Positions 1 through 10,000 of a stretch of 64,000 nt of DNA are shown in pieces; the first letter of the stretch is position 1, and each line of letters starts with the position of its first letter. Position numbers and translations under genes: made by a program. The DNA is from Chenopodium formosanum (lineage: Eukaryota > Streptophyta > Magnoliopsida > Caryophyllales > Amaranthaceae), in contig CM044858.1 in NCBI GenBank assembly GCA_024500155.1, forward strand, positions 1,364,001 to 1,428,000, in the 5' to 3' direction. Under the pieces are notes generated by a model that was not told where the DNA came from, made no database searches, and worked only from the letters and a program-made list of their open reading frames with translations.

Positions 1-549
1 TTCTCTTAACAGCTGAACTAACTCATCCCCAAGCAATCCCAAAGCTATAGTGCCAACACTAACTGTCCGCTCTGGGTGGTTGGAGTCAAGCACTATAGCC
101 TGGTGGCTGCCGGCCGGCTGGGGCCTCAACTCATCTGGCCGGCCGACAGTCATTAATTTCTAGGCTTCTTCTGTCCTAGCCGCCTTACGCTTCTGGCCGA
201 CCTGGTATGCTGGGAGTGAGGTTCCTTCTTCCTTTGGCTCGGACAGTTTTGGGCCGCGCGCTGTTGGCTTCACGGCCAGCTGATTACATTCCTTAGCCAT
301 TCTCTGACTTCCTTGAATTGTTCCAATTTTTCCGTCCGACCTTTCAAACTTCAACAACATTAAGTGAGGCACTATAACCGCCTTGGCTGCATTCAAAGTG
401 GGGCGGCCAAGGATGACGTTGTAGCCGGTCAACTCTTTAACAACAAGGAAGCGGACGACCATGTCTCTCCCCTCTCCCTTCTGCCCGAAACGGATTGGAA
501 GATCAATCCGTCTGACCAGATGAATGACATTCCCCCCAAATCCTACCAA
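1..549 (-). pseudogene. Protease C-terminal half and PR-RT linker of pol, broken
   Basis: Continues the gag-protease frame after a one-base frame change near 549. It begins with the retropepsin segment LVGFGGNVIHL and contains the conserved ILGRPTLN motif, then a charged linker. A TAG at 160-162 interrupts the frame, but the same frame stays open from there to the window edge and encodes the typical pre-RT linker (motif HPERTVSVGT). The stop could be a mutation or a leaky stop between protease and RT, as some Tat/Ogre-type elements have gag-pro and pol in separate frames. The frame change inside the protease fold is harder to explain as programmed. Confidence 0.75.
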
Positions 550-2642
550 GGGGTAAGTGATATCCTGGAGACATCTTCTGGGAAGCTTAAATTCCTTAGG
601 GCAGACAGGCTGATGATATCGGCCGAACTGCCCGTATCAATCAATATTCGTCCCACCTTCAAATTTGCTATCTTCATGACAAAGACCATGGGATCATTGT
701 GCAAAGCCCTGACCTCTCCACGGTCAGCCTCACTTATGATCACTTCAGGAAATGGCTCGGCCTTAACGGCGTCCGTTTGCATCACATTTGACAAATTTCG
801 AGCATCCCGCTTGATTCCTTTCATGGTAGGGCCGCCTGAAGCAAAGCCTCCTGATATCACGGCCACAAAACCTGAATCAGTGCTATTCCCATCATCTTCC
901 TTGTCATTTTTCTCATCGCTTTGTTGCTTTTTCTCGGACGTGTTGTCTGTCCGTTTGAAAGTGAATTTGGACTTGGTCACATAGGGTTTCAGCAGACCCT
1001 TGTCGGCCAACTTATCCAACAGCCTCTTCAGATTGATACAATCGTTCGTGTCATGACCTACATCCTTGTGGTAATGACAATACTTGTTCTTGTTTCTGTA
1101 CTGGGCCGAGCCTCTCAAAGGCTGAGGCTTCTCAAACTCAAACTTGTCTTTTATCTCCATCAAAATGGAGTAGTCATCCTTGTTGAACTCATACTGAGGC
1201 TCGTACGTCTTGCTTTTCTTTGACTTGGGTTGCTTGTCCTCAGCCACCCAGATTTCTTTTCTTTTGTTTCCTTCTCTCGTTCGGCCGGCCGAGTCTTGCT
1301 GAGAAGATTGCTTCTTCTCAGCCCCCTTAGCCGGCTGTTCTGATTTGGTGAGCGAACAAAAGTCCGCGGCCTCAATATAGGCTTCGGCTTCCCGCAATAC
1401 ACCTGCGTATGACTGAATCTTTTTCCTTACCAAATCAAACTTAAAACCATTATGCCTTAATCCCCGGAGAAATTCTGAGTATGCCATTTCGTCCGGAAGA
1501 TTATGAATTTGGGCTTTTCCTTGGTTAAATCTTTGGACATACGAGCGTAGTCCTTCATTCTTTCCTTGAACAATTGTTGCCAAGTTGAGACTTGTCTTTC
1601 TTGGTGGGATGTTGTATGAGAAATTTCCCACAAACAACAAACTGAGGGTAGTAAAACAATTTATGCATCCGGCCGGAAGGCTGTTAAACCAATCCTGGGC
1701 CACCCCCTTAAGAGTGGCCGGGAAGCATCTGCACCATGTAGCATCATCTACACTTTGCAAGTACATCAAATTCCTGTACGAGGTAATATGTTCCTCTGGG
1801 TTACCCGTACCATCATAGGCACCAACTAATACACTCTTCACTTTTGCTGGTTGGGGGGACGTTAGTATGTCTTGCGAAAACGGAGGCGGCTTATCTCCCA
1901 AATTCAACAAACGCATCTGCCAATCAATGGGCTGAGGCTGCGCGGATGTTCCAGCCAGGTAGGGAGCCTGGCCGAACACCTGGCCATACGGCCCATATTG
2001 CCCAAAGACTTGGGGAGTTGGCTGTATCAACCCATTGAGTACTTGAGGGGGCTGATATTGTGATGGCTGAATTGGTCTAGGAGTAATGGTATGAGCGGCT
2101 TGACTTCTGCTGGAGACGGTCGTGTTGGTGTATTGAGAGAAAGATTGGTTGGAGGCTTCATCCGGCATGGTTGGGGTAGAGGCCGTGTCAGAATATGCGG
2201 CCCTCTCCCTTTGCATGTGCCTAATGTAATCCCTTGCGTCTTTGAAACGCTGTGACGGCTCAGTCTCAACTCTTTTCGGCTGTCTGCCCCTCCCCCCAGT
2301 CGACTGTGTTTTCGCCAATAGGCTAGAGAGGTTGGTCCCTGGGACTCGGGGAGACCTTCCATGCGGACGACGGAATGGGGTATTACCAGCATCAGTTGCA
2401 TTGGTCTTGTTGTGTGTTTTCTTGGAAGTACCTCTTCCCCCCTTTTGCTGGTTAGCGGCCAACTCTTTGCGGAGCTTAGTCAACTCGGCCATTAGGGTAG
2501 CTGGGGTAACAGGAGGTTGTTCGGCCTCTTCAAATGAGGCAGTCAAAGGATTGCTTGAATGTATGGTGGTACGTATGTCTTCTACATATCCGTCCTCGCC
2601 TGGACGAGGACCAGAATTAGGTGTCTGACCATCTATTGCCAT
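543..2642 (-). CDS. Gag plus N-terminal half of retropepsin
   Basis: A 699-codon frame starting at an ATG 12 bp after the primer-binding site. The N-terminal third is low-complexity (Gln, Pro, Ser and Thr rich). A retrotransposon gag capsid-type domain spans roughly residues 245-430 (motifs LRSYVQRFNQ and EFLRGLRHNGF). A basic stretch and a zinc knuckle (CHYHKDVGHDTNDC) follow near residues 525-545. The C-terminus holds the aspartic protease active site LIDTGSSADI. Gag packages element RNA and the protease processes the polyprotein. The frame stops with TAG inside the protease fold, and the rest of that fold continues in another frame from about 549, which suggests loss of one base rather than a natural gag end. 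Confidence 0.85.
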   Translation of the reverse strand: MAIDGQTPNSGPRPGEDGYVEDIRTTIHSSNPLTASFEEAEQPPVTPATLMAELTKLRKELAANQQKGGRGTSKKTHNKTNATDAGNTPFRRPHGRSPRVPGTNLSSLLAKTQSTGGRGRQPKRVETEPSQRFKDARDYIRHMQRERAAYSDTASTPTMPDEASNQSFSQYTNTTVSSRSQAAHTITPRPIQPSQYQPPQVLNGLIQPTPQVFGQYGPYGQVFGQAPYLAGTSAQPQPIDWQMRLLNLGDKPPPFSQDILTSPQPAKVKSVLVGAYDGTGNPEEHITSYRNLMYLQSVDDATWCRCFPATLKGVAQDWFNSLPAGCINCFTTLSLLFVGNFSYNIPPRKTSLNLATIVQGKNEGLRSYVQRFNQGKAQIHNLPDEMAYSEFLRGLRHNGFKFDLVRKKIQSYAGVLREAEAYIEAADFCSLTKSEQPAKGAEKKQSSQQDSAGRTREGNKRKEIWVAEDKQPKSKKSKTYEPQYEFNKDDYSILMEIKDKFEFEKPQPLRGSAQYRNKNKYCHYHKDVGHDTNDCINLKRLLDKLADKGLLKPYVTKSKFTFKRTDNTSEKKQQSDEKNDKEDDGNSTDSGFVAVISGGFASGGPTMKGIKRDARNLSNVMQTDAVKAEPFPEVIISEADRGEVRALHNDPMVFVMKIANLKVGRILIDTGSSADIISLSALRNLSFPEDVSRISLTPW

Positions 2643-2654
2643 AACGGACGAGTA

Positions 2655-2672
2655 TCCCCACAGACGGCGCCA
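2655..2672 (-). other. Primer-binding site of the Gypsy element
   Basis: The plus strand reads TCCCCACAGACGGCGCCA, which has the form of a tRNA 3' end including terminal CCA. It lies two bases inside the LTR, where the minus-strand primer site should be. The tRNA species is not assigned. Confidence 0.75.
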
Positions 2673-2674
2673 AA

Positions 2675-3260
2675 TGTTTCAGGGTTTTTTGTGATCTCCT
2701 CGGATACTGGTCATGCTCTACTGACAATGAGACTCGGACACCTGCAAAACAACGAATATTCCGGTGATCGGAATATCGCCTCCGACGATCAAGTTAGTGA
2801 TCGGAAATCGGAAAAGCTAGAGAGAGAAAGTAGAGAGAAGTTGGAGCTTTTTAATGCTCTATATTTATGTTATGTCGTAATCCACCCCTCCCATCATAAA
2901 TGATTGGGGTATTTATAGGGGTGGGAACATGTGCCCCTCTAGGGTTTGTACCCTAGAATGTCGTGACGTGATTGGCTGCGCAATCAGGGGTCGCCACGTG
3001 TCATGGGAGGCGCCGTTTTACGGCTTTCAAGGGTTTCTCGGGATTTGGGCCTGATGTAATCAGAGCCTTTTTCTCTTTCTGATGTTGTATTGTGTATTTA
3101 AAGATAGCTGACATGCGTCACCCTGTCAGGTGGACACGTGTCACACTCTCATAGGGCCACGTGTCGCCTTCTTATTGGGCCACGTGTCACTATGAGATTG
3201 GGCCACGTACCTGGGGTATTTTTACCCTAAACAGCTTCGGTTGCTTGTATGCCTTTAACA
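2675..3260 (-). repeat. 5' LTR of the Gypsy element
   Basis: 586 bp bounded by TGTT and AACA, placed directly outside the primer-binding site. Read on the minus strand it starts TGTTAAAGG and ends CCTGAAACA. The partner LTR is outside the window, so the outer boundary at 3260 rests on the terminal dinucleotides and short inverted repeat only. Confidence 0.8.
2995..3208. promoter_or_regulatory. Cluster of G-box (CACGTG) sites in the LTR
   Basis: Four CACGTG hexamers at 2995-3000, 3135-3140, 3158-3163 and 3181-3186, mostly in the context CCACGTGTC, plus a near match CCACGTAC at about 3203. This is the ABRE/G-box core bound by bZIP and bHLH factors in plants. They lie in the U3-like half of the LTR, where enhancers are expected. 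Function is inferred. Confidence 0.6.
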
Positions 3261-3476
3261 ATTATTGTATTCCAAACAAAATCCAAATCCATTTGAAATT
3301 GATAGGAAGCAAAGACCCATTTCACTACTTCAATTGAAAATGAGTATATTTTGCAAACATACCCATTTCATAATTAGGGAGGATTAATAACTCAATTGAA
3401 CCAAAAAATATATAACACAATATATTCTGCAAATAATACTATGTATAAACGTTTACATTGTTAATTGGAATATATC

Positions 3477-3935
3477 TTTTTTTTTCTGAGGGAAATCGAT
3501 TAGTGCATTCATTCAATAGTCAATAAATCGGAAAGTACATATGGGTAAATTACATCCGGACAATGATTAATTCAAACTTGTTCAACTCCAAAGGGCACTA
3601 ATCTAGCAAGGTGGCGGGCAACAAAGTTCCCTTCCCTTTTAACATGAGACCAAACTATATAATTAAAGCTAGAACTAAGCTCTAAAATATCATCCAGGAT
3701 GTTATCAAGGTCCGTCAAAAATGTTAAAGCTTTGTGAAGACGATCCATAATGACCTGCGAATCTGATTCAATTACTACCTCAGTGAGTTCATACTTCTTT
3801 GCCAATCTAACCCCAAATATATGGGACCTCTCCCTTTGCATTTCTAGCCACAGTACCAAGACCCAGCCAGCTTCCTTCATTTACAAATGCATCACAATTT
3901 ACTTTAATTACATCTCCTACGAGTGGCTGCCAAAT
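3477..3935 (-). mobile_element. LINE 3' fragment with RNase H domain
   Basis: Minus-strand fragment ending in a poly(A) tail (T run at 3477-3485 on plus). It encodes a plant LINE-type RNase H domain (RVT_3 class): VNCDAF near 3900, then IESDSQVIMDRL, then WSHVKREGNFVARHLARL. The frame closes just upstream of the first conserved Asp, so only the C-terminal RNase H part remains. No clear target site duplication was found. Confidence 0.7.
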
Positions 3936-5142
3936 TTTAATTCAATCTCATTTGATGACAATATTATTTCATCTTCCATGTTTACTGATAAATGAGTTGC
4001 AAAAATAATATTTTTTTAAAATTAAATATAAAAAATATTAAATTAATTACATTGAAAATGACAACTTATTTGAAATTCAAATCTTAGCCCAATTTGAAAT
4101 TTCATTCAAATTTAAATGAAATAATAAAAGTAGTGGATTTTGGGGCCCTCAAAACAACCAATAAAATGCTGCTATGTCATAATGTATGTGGGAGCCACAT
4201 ACATTCAATGTATGTGTAGCTTTTACCAGTCAAAGCATTGCTATTATGATGCTTTAAAACGTCAGTTTGAGGCGGACAATATTTATTAAACACTCAACAG
4301 TCAAGACCATATCAAATAATGGAGCATCAAGCCTTCACTTGATTAGAACAAACACTCGATCCATACATAAATCCATGCCGAACACTCTAATCGCGTAGCA
4401 TCTTGTTGCATCGAAACATATAAATGCTGACGAATCTGGCTAGCTAATAGTGAAATTGCTGTTGTTACATATAGACGTGTCCAAAATGTTGTTGCATTAT
4501 TATTTTCACTTGAACTTCCCCACAAATGTTGCTAGATGCTAGTTAGATGAAATAAAAGACGACAAAGGCACCTGAGATTTTAAGCAATGGATTGTGTGGC
4601 TGGTTGACTTGCCAAGCGTTGCCTTAAATCTCCATTTCTTTTAACATATATAGTCGATCGTGTCTTTTTTTGTGACTTGAGCTAGCTGTATTCTACTTAA
4701 CCCTTGAGATATATGGAGCTGCAGTGACCCCCCAATCCTAGCCTTTGCAATCGCTTAGATAGTGGCCACTGCCCACTGATCGTCTAGCTGAGCACTTCGA
4801 TCACTAGAGAGTATATTTTCGTATAAACAGTATTGACAAAATCATAAGTCGGTTGATGTAATTAATGTTTGATTTAGATTAACAATTGTATTTTCACTTT
4901 TAACTACTTTATACGCAGTTCTTTAGACTAGTTGTATGCATCATTTTTCCTAAATAAGAAATTTATATTTCTTGATTTGATCAATATGAAACCGATGAAG
5001 TATATTGCTATTATATATATACAGTACAAAGTTATAATTTTCCATTTAAAATCTTTGCTTTGATATTATTATATGAAGATCGAGCTGAGGAATGTAATGT
5101 AGTTTTAAAAGTTTTACCTCGTAGTCTCTTACATATGACCTA
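3936..5142. other. Intergenic, no gene recognised
   Basis: AT-rich sequence without a supportable coding region. It holds a short inverted repeat near 4181-4205 (arms AATGTATGTGG and CCACATACATT with a 3-base loop) and simple AT-rich tracts. Short open frames here lack any family motif. Confidence 0.6.
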
Positions 5143-5160
5143 CATGCCAGATGCCTTCTT

Positions 5161-5388
5161 TTTTTTTTGAGAAAGAGTAATCGGAGCCTTATATTGATAA
5201 TGATAATTTGTCCATGAGTACATACGGAGCAACCTCACAAGGACTTTGGTTCTCCCAAATTTGTTCACTACCAAAAGGAATTAAGCGAGCAAGATTATGA
5301 GCGACTACATTGCCACTACGCTTAACATGACTCCAATTAACAGAAGAGAAAGAAGAGCTAAAGAAAAGAATGTCATCCAAGAGTGAGT
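5161..5388 (-). mobile_element. 5'-truncated LINE insertion with 18-bp TSD
   Basis: A 228-bp minus-strand LINE 3' end: poly(A) on minus (T run right after 5160) and coding remnant of the RNase H tail (NWSHVKRSGNVVAHNLARLIPFG). It is flanked by identical direct repeats catgccagatgccttctt at 5143-5160 and 5389-5406. Poly(A), 5' truncation and a long TSD are the signature of target-primed reverse transcription. Same family type as the fragment at 3477-3935 but not the same copy. Confidence 0.88.
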
Positions 5389-5592
5389 CATGCCAGATGC
5401 CTTCTTAATCTCCTCAAATACGCGTTTATTTTTTTTTAGCTAGGTCCTATATCTCATACGGAGTACTACATATATTTAATAACCAATTAAAGTAGCTTAT
5501 TCAAATCTTGATTTTAACCAGTCACCTACCTTTAAACACAACTTTCTATGCCAATCAAATAAGTACAATTTCACAAATTTCTCCAAAAATTA

Positions 5593-5739
5593 GGGTTGTT
5601 CTCTTCAGCATAATTTCAGTTTATAGTTCAGTTCAGTGTAGTTCCTAATTTCTTTCTCTCATAAACAATTTGTTTCAGCTCGATAATTTCAGTTTAGTTT
5701 AGTTCCATTCACTTCAGTTTCGTAAATCAGAACAGGCTC
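5593..5739. mobile_element. Tourist-like MITE, small
   Basis: About 147 bp rich in TTCAGTT units, with imperfect ends GGGTTGTTCT and AGAACAGGCTC, flanked by TTA on both sides (5590-5592, 5740-5742). The TTA duplication and end sequence resemble PIF/Harbinger (Tourist) MITEs and the better-preserved copies at 11161, 50003 and 50712. Ends are diverged, so boundaries are tentative. Confidence 0.45.
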
Positions 5740-6533
5740 TTACAAGTCATAATCACACCTAAATTTACAATACAAAAAGATGATGTACTGTACATGTACA
5801 TATATGATACGGAGCATATATGACCTAACAAATTCAATAGCAATGTGATGATAAGAGTAGAAAAGTAGTCGAAAACATAAATGCATAAATAGAAAATGTG
5901 GGTACTTATTATTTTGTGATGGTATGAATATAGTGTCAAACAATATAGTTACATGAAATGACGTTTGATAGACAAGCTAGGCTGCACTTGTAGAGTTGTA
6001 TGTGCGATTACCAGAAATGTTGCTTTCTTCTAATCATTTCTATCTTCTACCTTTACCAACCATTACATGTTATCATGTTAGTAGGTTTTTTCTCCATTGC
6101 TACTTGCTCTACAACTTATATAGCTCTAATATCTAAATAATATTCCTTATTTATAAATATATACAAGTACTACGTAAGATTTTTGTTACAGTAAATGGAA
6201 TAAAGTAATTATAGAGAGTAAGATAAATCAATGAAAGTAGTGTAGTTATTGAAAATTAAAAATATAAGTGTTAGACTTTCATAGAGGTCGGATGAGTCGT
6301 TATCATAGTGTATACTTTGTCTTTTTAAGTCATTAATATTCTACAATTTACGCTAACCAGTTACTTTTCAATAACTCAGCTCCAATGCACACAACTTATA
6401 CCATTGATAAAAATTGAAATTTTATAAATAGACATTATTGTTGTGAATTAAAAAAAAAAGGTCAAATTTTGTAAATAAATACTTCATACAAAGTAGCCCA
6501 CAAGTCAAAATCATACTACTTTTATTAATTGAC

Positions 6534-6565
<32 letters not shown>

Positions 6566-6816
6566 GGCATGTGAATAAAGGCCAAAACTTATTTCAGATC
6601 AACCTTCAAATAAAACAATAGTATAAGTATATTATTATATGTAGTGCTCCGTGTTTAATAACTTTCAAGCTTCAAATATATACGCAGACACGTTGGTAGT
6701 ATAACTCATGAGCTTTATAATGACTCATGAGCTTTATATACGCAGACACGTTGGTAGTATAAAACATAATCTACATACGTAACCCTGGCTAGAACGTACT
6801 TAAGCCTATATTGGAA
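5740..6816. other. 3' flank of the PIF gene, no other gene
   Basis: Presumed 3' UTR and spacer of the minus-strand bHLH gene. It contains a 29-base A run (6534-6562) followed by GGGGG, and a tandem duplication of about 58 bp near 6676-6760 that repeats tatacgcagacacgttggta. No protein-coding region is supported. Confidence 0.55.
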
Positions 6817-6829
6817 CTATCTTGGTGCA

Positions 6830-6863
<34 letters not shown>

Positions 6864-6996
6864 GATGATGGTTTATTTTTTGTTGTTGTTGTTGTGTTTG
6901 TTGCTGTAGTTGCTGATAGATGGCAGCCATCTTACTGTATGCGTCCATTGTCATCGGCTGCAAATTGAAAATTGTTACATTAGTAACGTACGGTAC

Positions 6997-7050
<54 letters not shown>

Positions 7051-10000
7051 TTAGCTTGTACCTAACAATTAAAAAAAATTTATACTAATAATGTAAATTG
7101 ACGTGCTTACATGCGATTGGCATGCAAGATACGCTGATAAGGGATCCGCCGGGACCATGGCACCTTGAGGCAACAGGCATTCTCTACCACCGGCAGGGTT
7201 AGCATCACATGTTGGCGCTAATGGCATGTTATAAGCAGCAGCCATATTCATGAAAGAGGGAGGGACTCCGGGTGGCCGCGCCATGGGGTTCATCATATTC
7301 ATGTTCATGTGATCCATTCCCATTCCCATTCCCATCCCCATTCCCATTCCCATTCCCATCGGAGCCATCATTGACATTTGTAGTTGATGTTGAATCGCGA
7401 GTGGCATCATCATGGGCGGCAAGCTCATTCGACTTAGCATTTGAATTTGAGCTTGTAAATTCTTTAGGTACTCTATTACTTCATCAAGCATTGAAGCCTT
7501 GTCTGTCTGCCAATAAAATAGATAATCAAAGGATATAAACATGCCTTAATTCCATAATTAAGTGATGTATGTATAATTAATGAAGTGCAAATTACATACA
7601 ACTAGTAGCTAAGAGGGAAAGTTGGTATACCTTAGTCACAAAATTAAAGCAAGCCTGGGACAATCATCCTATTGTTGTTATGACACAATGGACTACTAAT
7701 TTCATAATTTCAAACTAGATTGGGACACTTATCAAAGATCGATAAGAGGTTTAAAATTTTAATTTTATAGTGTACTACTACTCTAAAATTTTAATTTTAA
7801 TTATTGCACAGTACACAACTACACATGGTAAGGTGACTAATTAAGAGAAATTTCACATATATTTACAATAATATCATTTTTACTTCGATCCGTAACATAT
7901 ATACTTTAATCTTACTATGCAATAATTACTTTATCTCATTCAAATCATACATCCAAAAAAGGATATCAACTTTTTTTATCTTTTATTTTATCATATACTC
8001 CATGTTATGGTAAGTAGTTATTCTTGTTAGAATCATTCTTCCCCCAACTTGCGTCAAATAGTCAAGATGGTGGACCTCAATTAACAACGTTCTCTATTTA
8101 TAGAATTGAAAAGGGAGCATTTTTTCCGAAATTGATAACCACCAAATTTAAAAGCCAAAAAACAAATCCCAATAGGCAATAGATATGAAGAAACATGTAG
8201 GCCCATCCAACATTTTTTTTTAACAAAAAAAATAATATGTATAGACATATTGTACTGCTATGATTATTAAATCGAAAAGACTGGTCAAAATATTTCCAAT
8301 TTGTGTTTTTGTTTCAATTTATTTTTTTAACAATAGTGTATCTTGAAGTAGTATTATATGTGGCTAATATCTTTAAGTAGTACTTATGAGTATGAGATAT
8401 CAGAAATGTAGCAAAATTGCTAAAATATGTGGAGAAGATGAATGGATGCACCAAAAAATCCAAAACCACTAGATTACTCAACTTGTCTTTCATGGCCCCT
8501 CCCATTTTAGACTTTTAGGTTCTTTATTTATGCTCAAAATTAAAAGATGTTGCATTTTACATGGATTCCCATTTTAATTGCCTTTTTCTTTATCCCTTTA
8601 GCTTTAATAAATTCGGTTATTTTTTTTTTTATCTTACTCGGTGTTAACTTACTTATTTCGATATATGAACTATATGAAATTATGATCGATATAGTATCAA
8701 CGTCACATTATTTGTGTTAGCACTGAATTATATTTTCTTGTCAAAGTTAATATGAAGTATGGAGTCTATAAGATTATGGACTTTCACAAAATTTACACAT
8801 AAGCCTTTCAGTGTTTAATTCTACATCATGACATGCTGGTTGTAAGCCCATTAATACAAAGTATGCATGTGTAAACAACTGAACACGAGTCACACCATAC
8901 CATCTAATAATAGTGTGGCAAAGTGGCAAACTACATATGATAGATACTTTTATTTTATCCGATTTTGTCGAAGTTGTTGATAATATATACCATTTAAAAC
9001 GTAGTGATCTTGGACCATAAATCGAGGACTTACCTAACACAATGTGGTTGACAACACTAGAAAAGATTTAAATGCTTATTCTCCTATTCACAATGGCTAC
9101 TTACTAGCTAGACGCATCAAGAACCATATTGAGAAGATAATGTAAAGGTGTCATTTCAATTCTCTGTATAAAATATAAATGAAGATTCAAAGGAGACATT
9201 TTCCATCAATTTGCCAGGTCTTAGTGGCTGCGATGCTCATTACTAGTTAAACCCACTTGGCCTATCAACGTCGTGAATTTAAAGACTTTATTATCATTGA
9301 CTTCTATTTAGATTTTGTTATTTTATTTACTAAACTACTTTATCCTAATAATAAAATGGTAAAATATTATGTGCACTTGAAAAGTTGAAAGTAAGTACAT
9401 ACTAAGGATAGTGCTTTTATTATAGTGGATGACATTTGCCCTTCTAGAAAACAGTAAAGTGTCAACTGAGAACACACTTGTTATGCACTTGATCGAAAGT
9501 ACCTGGTAAATATTGGGGAAAACTCTATATCTTCTCATTGTATTTTCCCATTTATAATATTCAACCATATTACAATATATATAGACAATAGGAATATCTA
9601 ACCCTAATATTCTTGATTATCTTAACTTCCTAAATCTATTTATAATATCTCACATATATATCTTTTCACAATAATATCTCATATAATATTATTCTCATAA
9701 TATCATATTTCCTTCGTTTTTATTTACTTGCAACACACCTCTTTGATTGGCACGCATTTTAAAGGAGATATTACACTAGGTAAACGTATAAATTAAATCA
9801 TAAATTTTTACCACCGTTAAAGAAGAAAGGGATAGGTTGTTACGGTAAAAATTTCATAGCTTAATTAATTCGTTTTCCTAAAATTATATCCTCAAAAAGC
9901 GTAATAAAAAGTGTGTTGCAACTATTAAAATACATAGAAAGTATTAACATACACATTCCTATCTCAGTAGTACCAAGGATGGTGGTTCCATTAGCGAGTG

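Larger units (their letters stand above)
1..3260 (-). mobile_element. Ty3/Gypsy LTR retrotransposon, 5' part (window-truncated)
   Basis: Minus-strand element in the order LTR (2675-3260), primer-binding site (2655-2672), gag, protease, and a linker running toward reverse transcriptase off the left edge. The gag zinc knuckle of the form C-x2-H-x4-GH-x4-C and the short PBS-gag leader of 12 bp fit the Tat/Retand/Ogre side of Ty3/Gypsy; this lineage call is inference. The reading frame is broken at least twice (near 549 and at 160-162), so this copy is probably not autonomous. The other LTR, RT, RNase H and integrase lie outside the window. Confidence 0.9.

Noticed and set aside
364..2628. Plus-strand open frames across the Gypsy gag region
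   Set aside because: They are antisense to the gag-protease frame, which has recognisable motifs; no motif in the plus frames.
5189..5380. Stand-alone small protein gene
   Set aside because: It is the RNase H tail of the truncated LINE bounded by TSDs.
6832..6864. (GTT)n tract as a plain microsatellite
   Set aside because: It is the coding Gln tract of the last PIF exon, in frame with the conserved C-terminus.
8774..9040. 88-residue minus frame within a PIF intron
   Set aside because: No motif or conservation evidence; lies in an intron of a well-supported gene.
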